Assembly: GCA_015472025.1 (NCBI GenBank)
Contig: BNHL01000001.1
Coordinates: 1,585,501 to 1,649,500 of the forward strand
Direction of reading: 5' to 3'
Origin: Cytophagales bacterium WSM2-2
GTDB taxonomy: Bacteria > Bacteroidota > Bacteroidia > Cytophagales > Cyclobacteriaceae
DNA: 64,000 nt
The notes beneath the pieces are model-generated. The model worked only from the letters and a program-made list of their open reading frames with translations. It was not told the DNA's origin and searched no databases. How positions within the stretch are numbered: the first letter of the stretch is position 1; the number at the start of each line of letters is the position of its first letter. Shown piece by piece: positions 33,440 through 42,278 of the stretch. A program made the position numbers and the translations under genes.

Positions 33440-35623
33440 TTAAATAGGTGTTTCTATAGAATTTGTCTTGACTTCAGAATTAATCGCTTTGGTGTGAAAA
33501 GGGATTTGAATGTTGACATGAAACCCGCAGTTATGCCATTGTGTCCAGATGCCTTTCAGTTTTGAGCTTACAAGTTGGTCTACAAAGCGGAGCCCAAAAG
33601 ATTTTTTAATTTCCGGAATCTGCAACTGCTTTGCCCCATTGTCACTGATGCTTATGTCTATAAGGTCCTCGTTTTTTCTAATATCTAATTTTATGCTTTT
33701 ATAATTTTGTGAATCAGCAAAAGCATATTTCAGCGAGTTAATCATCAGTTCATTGCAGATGAGTCCGCAGCTTAGAGCCTGATCTGCATCAATTTCAACG
33801 GGGTCGCCCTGTACATCAAATTGAATGGTGGCGTCTGAAAAAGATTCAACCAGGTACCTTCCAATTTCTCTGAGATATTGATCCAGCCGGATGACTTGAA
33901 TACTTTCGGTCTGATACAATTTTTCATGGATCAAGCCCATCGAAAAAATTCGTCCATTCAATTGCTGAAGAGCTTCTGTTGTCTCCGCTGACGCCAGAGT
34001 TGATTTTAAATTAATCAGGCTGGAAATAATCTGAAGGTTGTTTTTGACGCGATGGTGAATTTCCGAAAGCAACACTTCTTTCTCTTTATTCTGCGACCAC
34101 AGCACTTCATTTTGAAGTTCAATCTGTTCATTCTGACGGAAAAGGATTTCACTGGATTTTTTCTTTTGCCGGTAACGGCAATAAAAAAAGCCACCTGCAA
34201 TCGTGACAATCGTTAACAAAGAAAAAGCCAGGGCGATTTGTAAATTTCGTGAAACGATTTCCGCCTCTTTCAGTTTGTTGAGTGACTGCAGTTCTGCGAG
34301 GTCCCGGCTCTTTTTCTCTGTTTCATATTCGATCTGGAGGTGAGCCACCTGCAACTGTCCTTCTCCAGCACGAATGCTGTCTTGCAGTGTAAGGCTAAGT
34401 TCCAGCGCTCTAGCCGCTAACTCATATTGTTGCTGCTTAAGGAGCACCTGTGATTTTAGTTTCAGGAGCGACTGTAAATCTTTAATGCATCCGATTTGCT
34501 GCACGATCTCAATTCCAGAATTTATTTTGCCCAACGCGGTTGTATACTGTCCCTGGCCAATTAATATTTCAGCCTGAGCTTGATTAATAGCGGCCACAAC
34601 CCTGCGTAAACCAATTTTTCTATTCAGGTCGTTCGCAAGATCAAAATAGTACAGCGCTTCTTTCCATTTCTTCTGGATTCGATAACAAGCAGCAATCTTA
34701 CCGTATGCGGCTGATAGATAAATTTTAGTGCCGCGTGCACGGACTTCATCCACCCATAAATTGTAGAAATAGATAGCTGAGTCATATTTTGCCATTCCAA
34801 CATAGGCTTCGCCGATACTTCCAGTGAACGTAAAGTAGTTCAGACTTGCATAGAGACTTGAGCTCTTTTTGAAAAACTGTAACGCAAGGTTGTAGGTTTT
34901 AAGATTTAGATAATCGAGGCCAATGTTGTATTGTGTAAATGCTATCTTCTCTTTGTCGTTTGTCTGCTCAACAAACCGAAGGGATTCAATGTCCTTTTCA
35001 AGTTTACTTTTATAGTAAAGTGATTCTTCTGAAGGCGTAAAAAATTGAATCGGGATGGTCATGTCCCGGTACCCCGGCAAAGATTCCTGCATCTTAAACG
35101 ACTCCAGCATATTTTGAATGGCCAGCCGGTAGCTGCCAGTGGCGCTATAGATAAGTGCTTTGTGGCTTTTCAGTTTTGCAAGAGCGCTATCATTTTTGAG
35201 TTGGCTAAACACCCTTCCTGCCTCGCTATACCAATGCAGTGCGCTATCGAAATTACATTGGTAGTAATGAACGAGGCCTTTATAGTGAGCACACTTTGCA
35301 ACACTGTGATAGTCATTTTTTTTTCGTGAAAGATTCCGGGCTTTGTCGAGATGGGTTAATGATTTATCGAATTGGCCATCATTCCAATACAAAATCCCCA
35401 ATTGAATATTGCTTAAATTTTTTAGTTCATCATCTCCTGCTTTCAAAGCATAGACAAGCGCTTTCTCTCCAGCTTCAACTGAAGATTGAAACGGAATACT
35501 TTTGTCAAGAGACTGCCGATAAAAATCAAGCCCTTGATTCAGGGTTTGAGACGTGACGCGAAACGAATAAAGCAACAAGACAACGAATAGGGAACGATAA
35601 GCCGTTGAGTTCATGAATAACAT
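33440..35623 (-). CDS. TPR-containing HisKA_2 histidine kinase
   Basis: The 727-residue protein has a signal peptide, about eight tetratricopeptide repeats (about 40-430), one membrane span (about 465-485), a coiled coil and a kinase of the HisKA_2/HWE-like type. The histidine motif is SEIHHRVKNNLQIISSLINL. The ATP-binding part shows NELMINSLKYAF, a shortened DNGAKQL and FGLRFVDQL. In Bacteroidota such kinases usually act with LytTR-type regulators, but none is encoded here. ATGs at 35623 and 35614 are both possible. It is convergent with the MASE1-like kinase. Confidence 0.88.
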   Translation of the reverse strand: MLFMNSTAYRSLFVVLLLYSFRVTSQTLNQGLDFYRQSLDKSIPFQSSVEAGEKALVYALKAGDDELKNLSNIQLGILYWNDGQFDKSLTHLDKARNLSRKKNDYHSVAKCAHYKGLVHYYQCNFDSALHWYSEAGRVFSQLKNDSALAKLKSHKALIYSATGSYRLAIQNMLESFKMQESLPGYRDMTIPIQFFTPSEESLYYKSKLEKDIESLRFVEQTNDKEKIAFTQYNIGLDYLNLKTYNLALQFFKKSSSLYASLNYFTFTGSIGEAYVGMAKYDSAIYFYNLWVDEVRARGTKIYLSAAYGKIAACYRIQKKWKEALYYFDLANDLNRKIGLRRVVAAINQAQAEILIGQGQYTTALGKINSGIEIVQQIGCIKDLQSLLKLKSQVLLKQQQYELAARALELSLTLQDSIRAGEGQLQVAHLQIEYETEKKSRDLAELQSLNKLKEAEIVSRNLQIALAFSLLTIVTIAGGFFYCRYRQKKKSSEILFRQNEQIELQNEVLWSQNKEKEVLLSEIHHRVKNNLQIISSLINLKSTLASAETTEALQQLNGRIFSMGLIHEKLYQTESIQVIRLDQYLREIGRYLVESFSDATIQFDVQGDPVEIDADQALSCGLICNELMINSLKYAFADSQNYKSIKLDIRKNEDLIDISISDNGAKQLQIPEIKKSFGLRFVDQLVSSKLKGIWTQWHNCGFHVNIQIPFHTKAINSEVKTNSIETPI

Positions 35624-35657
35624 TCGTTATTCTTTTACTCAAGTTACTAATTTACTT

Positions 35658-35676
35658 CAGACTAAATGCTAGTCTG
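35658..35676. repeat. Short inverted repeat after carB
   Basis: The arms cagacta and tagtctg (7 base pairs) flank a five-base loop. It lies between the carB stop and the TPR kinase start on the minus strand. There is no T-tract, so it may be a weak terminator for carB or an operator for the kinase gene. Confidence 0.4.
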
Positions 35677-35694
35677 TACAAGGCTAGCTAAACA

Positions 35695-38511
35695 TCACCG
35701 GCTCAGATACAGGTTTCGTTCTGCGTAGATATTGAGGAAGTAATCGTCCATGAGGTCATCAATGAAATAAATCGCTTCACCTGTAGACTTCATTTCCGGG
35801 CCAAGCTCTTTGTTTACTTCAGGGAATTTACTGAAAGAAAATACGGGCACTTTGATCGCATATCCTTTTTTCACTGGGTTGAAAGTAAAATCTTTCACTT
35901 TCTTCTCACCGAGCATCACTTTGGTTGCATAGTTTACATACGGTTCATCGTACGCTTTGCAGATGAATGGCACCGTACGTGAGGCCCGGGGATTCGCTTC
36001 GATAATGTAAACTTTATCATTCTTGATGGCAAACTGTATGTTGATGAGGCCAACAGTTTTCAAAGCCACTGCAATTCGCTTTGTATAGCTTTCAATCTGT
36101 TTAATAACGAAGTCTCCCAGATTATAGGGAGGCAACACGGCATAAGAATCTCCTGAGTGAATGCCTGCAGGTTCGATGTGCTGCATGATGCCGATGATGT
36201 AAACGTCCTCGCCATCGCAAATCGCATCAGCTTCCGCTTCGATTGCACCATCAAGAAAGTGGTCGAGAAGGACTTTGTTTTCGGGTAAGTGTTTCCAAAT
36301 ATCAATGATGTGAGACTCGAGCTCTTTCTCGTTTATCACAATCTTCATACTCTGTCCTCCCAAAACATACGATGGTCTTACTAGAAGCGGAAAGCCAATG
36401 GTTTTGGAAACCTCAATAGCTTCATCCGCATCTGTAGCAACTCCAAAGTCAGGGTAAGGAATGTTCAAATCTTTCAACAGGGTAGAAAAGCTTCCGCGGT
36501 CTTCGGCAAGGTCAAGCGCCTCAAATGAAGTACCCATGATCTTCACTCCGTTCTTCTGAAGTTTTTCGGCAAGCTTTAACGCTGTTTGTCCGCCAAGCTG
36601 AACAATTACACCTTCCGGTTTTTCGTGTTGGATGATATCCCACAAGTGTTCCCAGAATACAGGTTCGAAGTAAAGTTTATCAGCAATATCAAAATCCGTA
36701 GAAACTGTCTCAGGATTGCAGTTGATCATGATGGTTTCATAACCGCATTCTTTTGCTGCTAAAACTCCATGAACACATGAGTAGTCAAATTCTATCCCCT
36801 GCCCAATCCGGTTGGGGCCGGAGCCCAGGACAATCACTTTCTTTTTATTGGAAACACTAGATTCGTTTTCGTTGTCGAAAGTCGAATAGTAATAAGGAGT
36901 TTTAGCTTCAAATTCAGCGGCACATGTGTCCACCAGTTTGTAGACACGGTTGATGCCCATTTCCCTCCGCTTTACGTGAACTTCACTTTCGAGGCAATTC
37001 ATCAGGTGACCTAACTGTCTATCTGCATATCCTTTCTCTTTCGCTTTGCGCATCAACTCAGCTGGAATAGTATCGAGATTGAATTTCTCAATTTCTTTTT
37101 CCAATTCAATCAGTTCCCAGATCTGTTCTAAAAACCATTTGTCTATTCTGGTCAACTTTTGAATCGTCTTCATACCTATACCTACTTTCATGGCATCATA
37201 GATATGAAAGAGGCGATTCCAGCTGGGGTGTTCGAGGCTCTGGAGCAACTCTGCCTGTTTTGTCAATTCTTTTCCGTCAGCGCCAAGTCCGTTTCTGCGA
37301 ATCTCAAGGCTCTGACAGGCTTTCTGTAGCGCTTCCTGAAAATTTCGACCTATACCCATGGCTTCACCCACAGATTTCATTTGCAGTCCCAGTCTCCTGT
37401 CAGCTCCTGCGAATTTGTCAAAGTTCCAGCGGGGAATTTTTACGATGACATAATCGAGTGCAGGTTCGAAATAAGCTGTAGTTGTTCCGGTGATCGCATT
37501 TTTCAATTCATCCAAATTGTATCCAATGGCAAGCTTCGCAGCAATTTTTGCAATGGGATACCCTGTTGCTTTTGATGCGAGGGCAGATGAACGAGACACG
37601 CGCGGATTAATTTCAATTCCAATGATTTCGTCATCGTTATCCGGGTTCACCGAGAATTGGACGTTGCAGCCGCCCGCGAACTTGCCAATGCCATTCATCA
37701 TTTTAATGGCAAGGTCTCTCATGTGCTGGTAAACCGTGTCCGGGAGGGTCATCGCAGGCGCGACTGTAATTGAGTCGCCTGTGTGGATACCCATAGGATC
37801 AAAATTTTCAATGGAGCAAATAATGATCACGTTGCCCGCACCATCGCGAAGCAATTCGAGTTCATATTCTTTCCAACCCATGATACTTTTCTCCACCAAC
37901 ACCTCGTGAATAGGGGAAGCGTGCAATCCGCGATTAAGAGCGGCATCAAAATCCTCGGGTTTCTCAACAAAGCCTCCGCCGGTACCTCCCAGTGTGTAAG
38001 AGGGACGAATAACCAACGGGAAGCCGATCTCCTGGGCAATTTCCTTTCCTTCCAGAAACGAAGTAGCTGTGGCTCCTTTACAAACGCCAACTCCGAGTTC
38101 GTTCATTTTCAGACGGAATTTTTCCCGGTCTTCCGTAGTCTCAATGGCCTTTATGTCAACGCCAATGATTTTTACACCATAGTGCTCCCAAATGCCCGCT
38201 TTGTCACATTCTATACAAAGGTTAAGCGCAGTTTGGCCACCCATTGTTGGAAGGACAGCGTCTACATGGTGTTTTTCCAGTATTTCCCGAATGTATTTTT
38301 TCTCCAGGGGCTTCAAGTAGACATGATCTGCTGTCACTTTGTCCGTCATGATCGTAGCCGGATTGGAGTTAATGAGGATTACCTCAATACCCTCTTCGCG
38401 CAGTGAGCGAGAAGCTTGTGAACCTGCGTAATCGAATTCACAGGCCTGGCCAATAATGATTGGGCCACTTCCGATGATGAGAATGGAGCGGATACTTCTG
38501 TCGCGGGGCAT
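35695..38511 (-). CDS. carB: Carbamoyl-phosphate synthase large subunit, short form
   Basis: CarB makes carbamoyl phosphate for pyrimidine and arginine synthesis. Both ATP-grasp halves are present: the first opens with ILIIGSGPIIIGQACEFDY, the second with VIVLGSGPNRIGQGIEFDY. The carboxyphosphate and carbamate domains keep motifs such as PSYTLGGTGGG and PSYVLGGQSM. The protein is 938 residues, about 130 short of the Escherichia coli enzyme, and ends soon after MKSTGEAIYF, so the C-terminal MGS allosteric domain is absent. Bacteroidota CarB proteins are often of this length. The small subunit CarA is not encoded in the window. Confidence 0.96.
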   Translation of the reverse strand: MPRDRSIRSILIIGSGPIIIGQACEFDYAGSQASRSLREEGIEVILINSNPATIMTDKVTADHVYLKPLEKKYIREILEKHHVDAVLPTMGGQTALNLCIECDKAGIWEHYGVKIIGVDIKAIETTEDREKFRLKMNELGVGVCKGATATSFLEGKEIAQEIGFPLVIRPSYTLGGTGGGFVEKPEDFDAALNRGLHASPIHEVLVEKSIMGWKEYELELLRDGAGNVIIICSIENFDPMGIHTGDSITVAPAMTLPDTVYQHMRDLAIKMMNGIGKFAGGCNVQFSVNPDNDDEIIGIEINPRVSRSSALASKATGYPIAKIAAKLAIGYNLDELKNAITGTTTAYFEPALDYVIVKIPRWNFDKFAGADRRLGLQMKSVGEAMGIGRNFQEALQKACQSLEIRRNGLGADGKELTKQAELLQSLEHPSWNRLFHIYDAMKVGIGMKTIQKLTRIDKWFLEQIWELIELEKEIEKFNLDTIPAELMRKAKEKGYADRQLGHLMNCLESEVHVKRREMGINRVYKLVDTCAAEFEAKTPYYYSTFDNENESSVSNKKKVIVLGSGPNRIGQGIEFDYSCVHGVLAAKECGYETIMINCNPETVSTDFDIADKLYFEPVFWEHLWDIIQHEKPEGVIVQLGGQTALKLAEKLQKNGVKIMGTSFEALDLAEDRGSFSTLLKDLNIPYPDFGVATDADEAIEVSKTIGFPLLVRPSYVLGGQSMKIVINEKELESHIIDIWKHLPENKVLLDHFLDGAIEAEADAICDGEDVYIIGIMQHIEPAGIHSGDSYAVLPPYNLGDFVIKQIESYTKRIAVALKTVGLINIQFAIKNDKVYIIEANPRASRTVPFICKAYDEPYVNYATKVMLGEKKVKDFTFNPVKKGYAIKVPVFSFSKFPEVNKELGPEMKSTGEAIYFIDDLMDDYFLNIYAERNLYLSR

Positions 38512-38533
38512 AGTTTTGGCTGGATAAATTGCG

Positions 38534-38541
38534 CAAAAGTA
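38534..38541 (-). promoter_or_regulatory. -7 promoter box for carB
   Basis: TACTTTTG on the minus strand is a perfect TAnnTTTG box. Initiation near 38529 would give a leader of about 18 bases. The box abuts the 3' arm of the terminator hairpin of the upstream protease gene, and the -33 region falls inside that hairpin. Confidence 0.55.
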
Positions 38542-38607
38542 AAACGGGAATTCAGAAAAATCCGGATTCCCGTTTAAAAAATTTTATACCGTCAAATTTT
38601 GCTGACG
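38542..38607 (-). terminator. Terminator region of the S8 protease gene
   Basis: A ten-base-pair stem pairs aaacgggaat (38542-38551) with attcccgttt (38566-38575), followed on the minus strand by TTACTTTT. A smaller stem (cgtca with tgacg, 38590-38607) precedes it, followed by a T-run. Together they form a double hairpin just after the protease stop. Confidence 0.65.
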
Positions 38608-38616
38608 ACAGTTAGG

Positions 38617-41600
38617 CTAGCGGATGCGCATCACTTTTCTGGCCACCACTTTATTTCCAATGTTCACCTTGGCAATGTAAAGTCCTTCGTTAAGGCTTGA
38701 CGATGGAATAACCACCTCTGTATGAGTCGATGAGGTGGAAATATCCTGATCAAAAATAACCTGGCCGATCGAATTCACGAGGCTTACTCTTGCCTGGCTC
38801 AGGTTCTCATGATCAATAACGATATTCAATCCCTGGGTGGCGAAAGGATTAGGGTAAACACTTACCTCAGCGGCATATGCTTCCTCAATACCCGTGATCA
38901 CGTTGATCGCTGTGGTCTTCGTGTCCACGCAACCATTGGCCGCAGTTACGGTGAGTTTCACCGGATAGCTCTTCATGGCCGTGTACAAGTGCGTTGTATT
39001 TTGTGTATTGCTGTTTTTGTTATCACCAAAATCCCAGAACCAAGAGACTGCATTGGTGCTTTGATCAGTAAACGTGATTGTTACCTGTGTATTAAGATCG
39101 CCCGTCACCGCAAAGTTGGCCGTAGGCTTGGGATTCACTTTTACATTGATTGTATCTGATTGCGACACACACCCGAGCGTCTTGTCTTTGGTCTTCACTG
39201 AATATTTTCCTGCTGCCGTGACTTTGATTGTATTTGTCTTCAACCCGTTGCTCCAAATGGTTGAGTCTGCAGCCGCTACCGACAACCGCACGGTATCACC
39301 CTGGCAAATCGTGGTAGAACCTGAAGTTGTAATCTTAGGATTTGCTTTGATCTTAGCGTAAACCGGAGTACGAACGCTTTCATAGGTATGATCCGCATTC
39401 GAAACATAAAATATGGTGTCGTTTTTCAAATTTCCCGTAACGAGGTTTGATCCGGTATGAACAAGATTGCCTCCGGTGAAGGCATCGTACCACTTAATGG
39501 TGGTTGCACCACTTGCATTTAAAGTAGCCGGTGTTTTATAGCATACTAAAACAGAATCTCCTTTGGGTTTCACGGCCTTCAATGTGAAGTTGTATAGAGA
39601 ATCCGCATAACGTGCTGAGGTCTTAAGATCAGTGAAATTAGGTGCTGCATGAAGAGCAAATGCAATGGTGATCGTCTGACCAGCAGCAACATTGTACGGA
39701 CCAGAAGAAACAACGTGGCTTACATCATTTCCCGTGGAATTACTTTGCCCTGCCTTTGCACGCTGAGTTGAGATGGTGGTAAATTTTTCCGCGTCCGTAA
39801 AGCCATCATAAACCCCCAGGGGATTACCGGCAATCGTATTGTCATTGTCTATTGCATAGTAAGACGGTGTGCCGGTAAGCAATTGGATTCCAACATAAGG
39901 TTTGGCTGCCGATTGTGCCGGATAAACATATCCAAGTTTGTTAGTGGCGTCCCAGTCGGCAGCATCATTGGCGCCACTTGCAGTGACATCCCAGTCAGAG
40001 AAGATTCCAAAGTAAAAATTATTCAAGGCGGCTGCCGTTGGGTTTTTCACTTTATATTCTACAATTACAAATTTGTCATAAGGAGCTTCTTTCATCACGA
40101 GGCTCCGGTATCCAACAACAACAGCTTGCTGAGCGGCAGTAAGTGAATTTGAAAACTCACCAAATACCTCTGAGTACGAGCGCTGTCCTGGCACAACCTG
40201 CTTAATTTGAGCGGTTGATGAAAAATCCTCATCGTAACCACTGCCAGCTCCTCTGACATTATTGTAAATGCTCGTTGAAGATGTTCCCATGATCAGACCC
40301 ATTTCAAACAGAAGTGAATTTTGGTTAAAAAGAAATCCACTGCCCTGTGTTCTATTAGATTCTGTATCCTGATAACCAATTCTTCCAATACCAGTCATGG
40401 TGGTACCGATTTGATTGGAGTTCACGTCTATGAAAGAAGGATTGACGAAGAAGCGTGCATACTGATAGTCGGTATAACTTCCATCGGTGTAGGTGATCAA
40501 CAAGTTGACAACCGTATTTGGGGAGGCATTTGCTCTAATCGTTAGTTCAAACGGAGTGAGTTTGTTAGTAATCGTGGAGCCGCCTGGGATCATTCCTGGT
40601 GAAATCATCCCTTTTGAAATAGTAACTGCCGTTGAGGTGGTCGAGATCGAAATCTGAATACCTCCGGAGGTGCTTTTCAAAAAGTTGGTGAAATCAAATG
40701 ATAAAAAGGCTTTGTCGCCAGGCACAGGGGCAAATCCATTTTGGTTAATCAACTTGGGATTTGACGCTCTTACCGAGGGAAATTCCATAGTGAGTGCACG
40801 TTTAATATCTAATCTGCCTTTGCCCAGCTGATTCAAAAAAGTTGGATTGGCAGTATTGAGTGCGTCCGCATCAGCGCTTACTCTCAATTGCTCCGCCACT
40901 TGCAGTGGCGTGAAAGATGGATTCTTCGCCCACACTAATGCAGCTGCACCAGCTGTAATCGGTGAAGAAAAAGAAGTGCCGTCAACTGTGTTGTATGTAT
41001 TAGGGTACCCGGAAGTATAAATGCTAACACCCGGAGCTGAGATATCAACTGTAGTTCCATAATTACTGAACGAGGCACGCTTATCATTCGAGTCTGTACC
41101 TGCAACTGAGAGCACATTATCATACGATGCGGGATAACTTGGGTTGCTTGTACCATCATTTCCGGCAGCGGCCACAATCAGGCAGTGGCGCTGAAGTACG
41201 ATGTAGTTAACGATGTCCTGGATGATCTGGCTTTGGCCCGATCCTCCGAAAGAACAGTTAATAATTTTAACATCACCCTGATTTGCTGCATAAAGCATCC
41301 CGATATAAGGACTATAAACAGAACCGTCAGTAGTCTTTTGATTGTCCGCAGAATGTTTCGTGAAAAGCAAACGAGTCTTAAATCCAACACCCGCTATCCC
41401 AATACCATTATCGGCTTTCGCACTGGCACAACCACCTGTCCAGGTTCCGTGACTTATATCTCCGCCTTTTGTAACTGATGGATCGTTGTCTCCAATGAAA
41501 CTGGAATTGTTGAGATTCAATGTATCGCTTCCTACGAAATCCCAACCCTGATAATCATCAATATAACCGTTGTGGTCATCATCAACTCCGTTGGGTGGGT

Positions 41601-42180
41601 ATTCCTTCCAATTCCTATACAGGTTCGGTGCTATATCGCTGTGCGTAAGATTCCCGCCAGAGTCAACAATAGCAATTACTATGGTTGTGTCTCCCTTCGT
41701 CACATCCCAGGCGTCAAATGCTTTGATCGCGTCAAGATAGTATTGCTTATTCAACGAGGGATCATTTGGCCTGTAATCCGTTTTAAATTTGTATTCAGGC
41801 TCGACAATTTCGAAATGACCCGTAGCATAAAGTTTGTTGATATAGTCTTCAACATTTTCAGAAGGATCAAACACCACTGAATAGTACTTCGAAATATCGA
41901 TGGTGGGCTTTTGCAACCGAGACATTTTAGCGGCACCGGCTTTATCAAGTTCCGGTTTAACTAATGGAATTATTGTTTTCAGTGCAACGCTTTGAATCTG
42001 CGTATTTGTGGCACCTGATACCTGAGCAATCTGATTCCGATACTCCTCTTTGATCTTCACCATCACTCGCCCATGCACATAATCAGCACCTGAAGGCATT
42101 TTGAAAAATTGACGGGCCTTGCCCTGTCCCATTGCGTTCCAACAGACCACACACAGAACTGCAACAAAAATCTTCTTCAT
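38617..42180 (-). CDS. Secreted S8 subtilisin-like protease with T9SS sorting domain
   Basis: The 1187-residue protein has a signal peptide, a propeptide-like region (about 20-140), a subtilase domain with Asp173 (IVDSGG), His244 (SHGTWTGG), Asn341 and Ser403 (GTSFSSP), and a long region of beta-rich repeats. An Ig/PKD-type domain lies at about 1020-1090 (WFWDFGDN), and the C-terminal 80 residues (VSVYPNPF to KVMRIR) are a type A sorting domain. It is therefore exported by T9SS and probably anchored to the surface or released to digest extracellular protein. It is the one clear T9SS substrate in the window, complementing the secretion genes at the left edge. Confidence 0.93.
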   Translation of the reverse strand: MKKIFVAVLCVVCWNAMGQGKARQFFKMPSGADYVHGRVMVKIKEEYRNQIAQVSGATNTQIQSVALKTIIPLVKPELDKAGAAKMSRLQKPTIDISKYYSVVFDPSENVEDYINKLYATGHFEIVEPEYKFKTDYRPNDPSLNKQYYLDAIKAFDAWDVTKGDTTIVIAIVDSGGNLTHSDIAPNLYRNWKEYPPNGVDDDHNGYIDDYQGWDFVGSDTLNLNNSSFIGDNDPSVTKGGDISHGTWTGGCASAKADNGIGIAGVGFKTRLLFTKHSADNQKTTDGSVYSPYIGMLYAANQGDVKIINCSFGGSGQSQIIQDIVNYIVLQRHCLIVAAAGNDGTSNPSYPASYDNVLSVAGTDSNDKRASFSNYGTTVDISAPGVSIYTSGYPNTYNTVDGTSFSSPITAGAAALVWAKNPSFTPLQVAEQLRVSADADALNTANPTFLNQLGKGRLDIKRALTMEFPSVRASNPKLINQNGFAPVPGDKAFLSFDFTNFLKSTSGGIQISISTTSTAVTISKGMISPGMIPGGSTITNKLTPFELTIRANASPNTVVNLLITYTDGSYTDYQYARFFVNPSFIDVNSNQIGTTMTGIGRIGYQDTESNRTQGSGFLFNQNSLLFEMGLIMGTSSTSIYNNVRGAGSGYDEDFSSTAQIKQVVPGQRSYSEVFGEFSNSLTAAQQAVVVGYRSLVMKEAPYDKFVIVEYKVKNPTAAALNNFYFGIFSDWDVTASGANDAADWDATNKLGYVYPAQSAAKPYVGIQLLTGTPSYYAIDNDNTIAGNPLGVYDGFTDAEKFTTISTQRAKAGQSNSTGNDVSHVVSSGPYNVAAGQTITIAFALHAAPNFTDLKTSARYADSLYNFTLKAVKPKGDSVLVCYKTPATLNASGATTIKWYDAFTGGNLVHTGSNLVTGNLKNDTIFYVSNADHTYESVRTPVYAKIKANPKITTSGSTTICQGDTVRLSVAAADSTIWSNGLKTNTIKVTAAGKYSVKTKDKTLGCVSQSDTINVKVNPKPTANFAVTGDLNTQVTITFTDQSTNAVSWFWDFGDNKNSNTQNTTHLYTAMKSYPVKLTVTAANGCVDTKTTAINVITGIEEAYAAEVSVYPNPFATQGLNIVIDHENLSQARVSLVNSIGQVIFDQDISTSSTHTEVVIPSSSLNEGLYIAKVNIGNKVVARKVMRIR

Positions 42181-42221
42181 AGGTTTTCAATTACAAATAT
42201 TCAATAGCTAATGTATTATAA

Positions 42222-42272
42222 ATTCTTAAAGTAAGAATAAGGTAACGCTTGCATTAGTAACCCAAAATGGGT
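42222..42272. repeat. Two inverted repeats between DUF58 and protease genes
   Basis: A perfect seven-base-pair repeat with a three-base loop (attctta and taagaat, 42222-42238) and a five-base-pair one (accca and tgggt, 42260-42272) fill the 98-base gap. The second may be the end of the DUF58 operon; the first lies in the protease upstream region and may be an operator. Neither has a T-tract. Confidence 0.45.
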
Positions 42273-42278
42273 AGTTAT

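Noticed and set aside
37783..38406. A 207-codon open frame on the plus strand inside carB
   Set aside because: It is antisense to the first ATP-grasp domain; the open frame follows from codon bias of carB and shows no protein family pattern.
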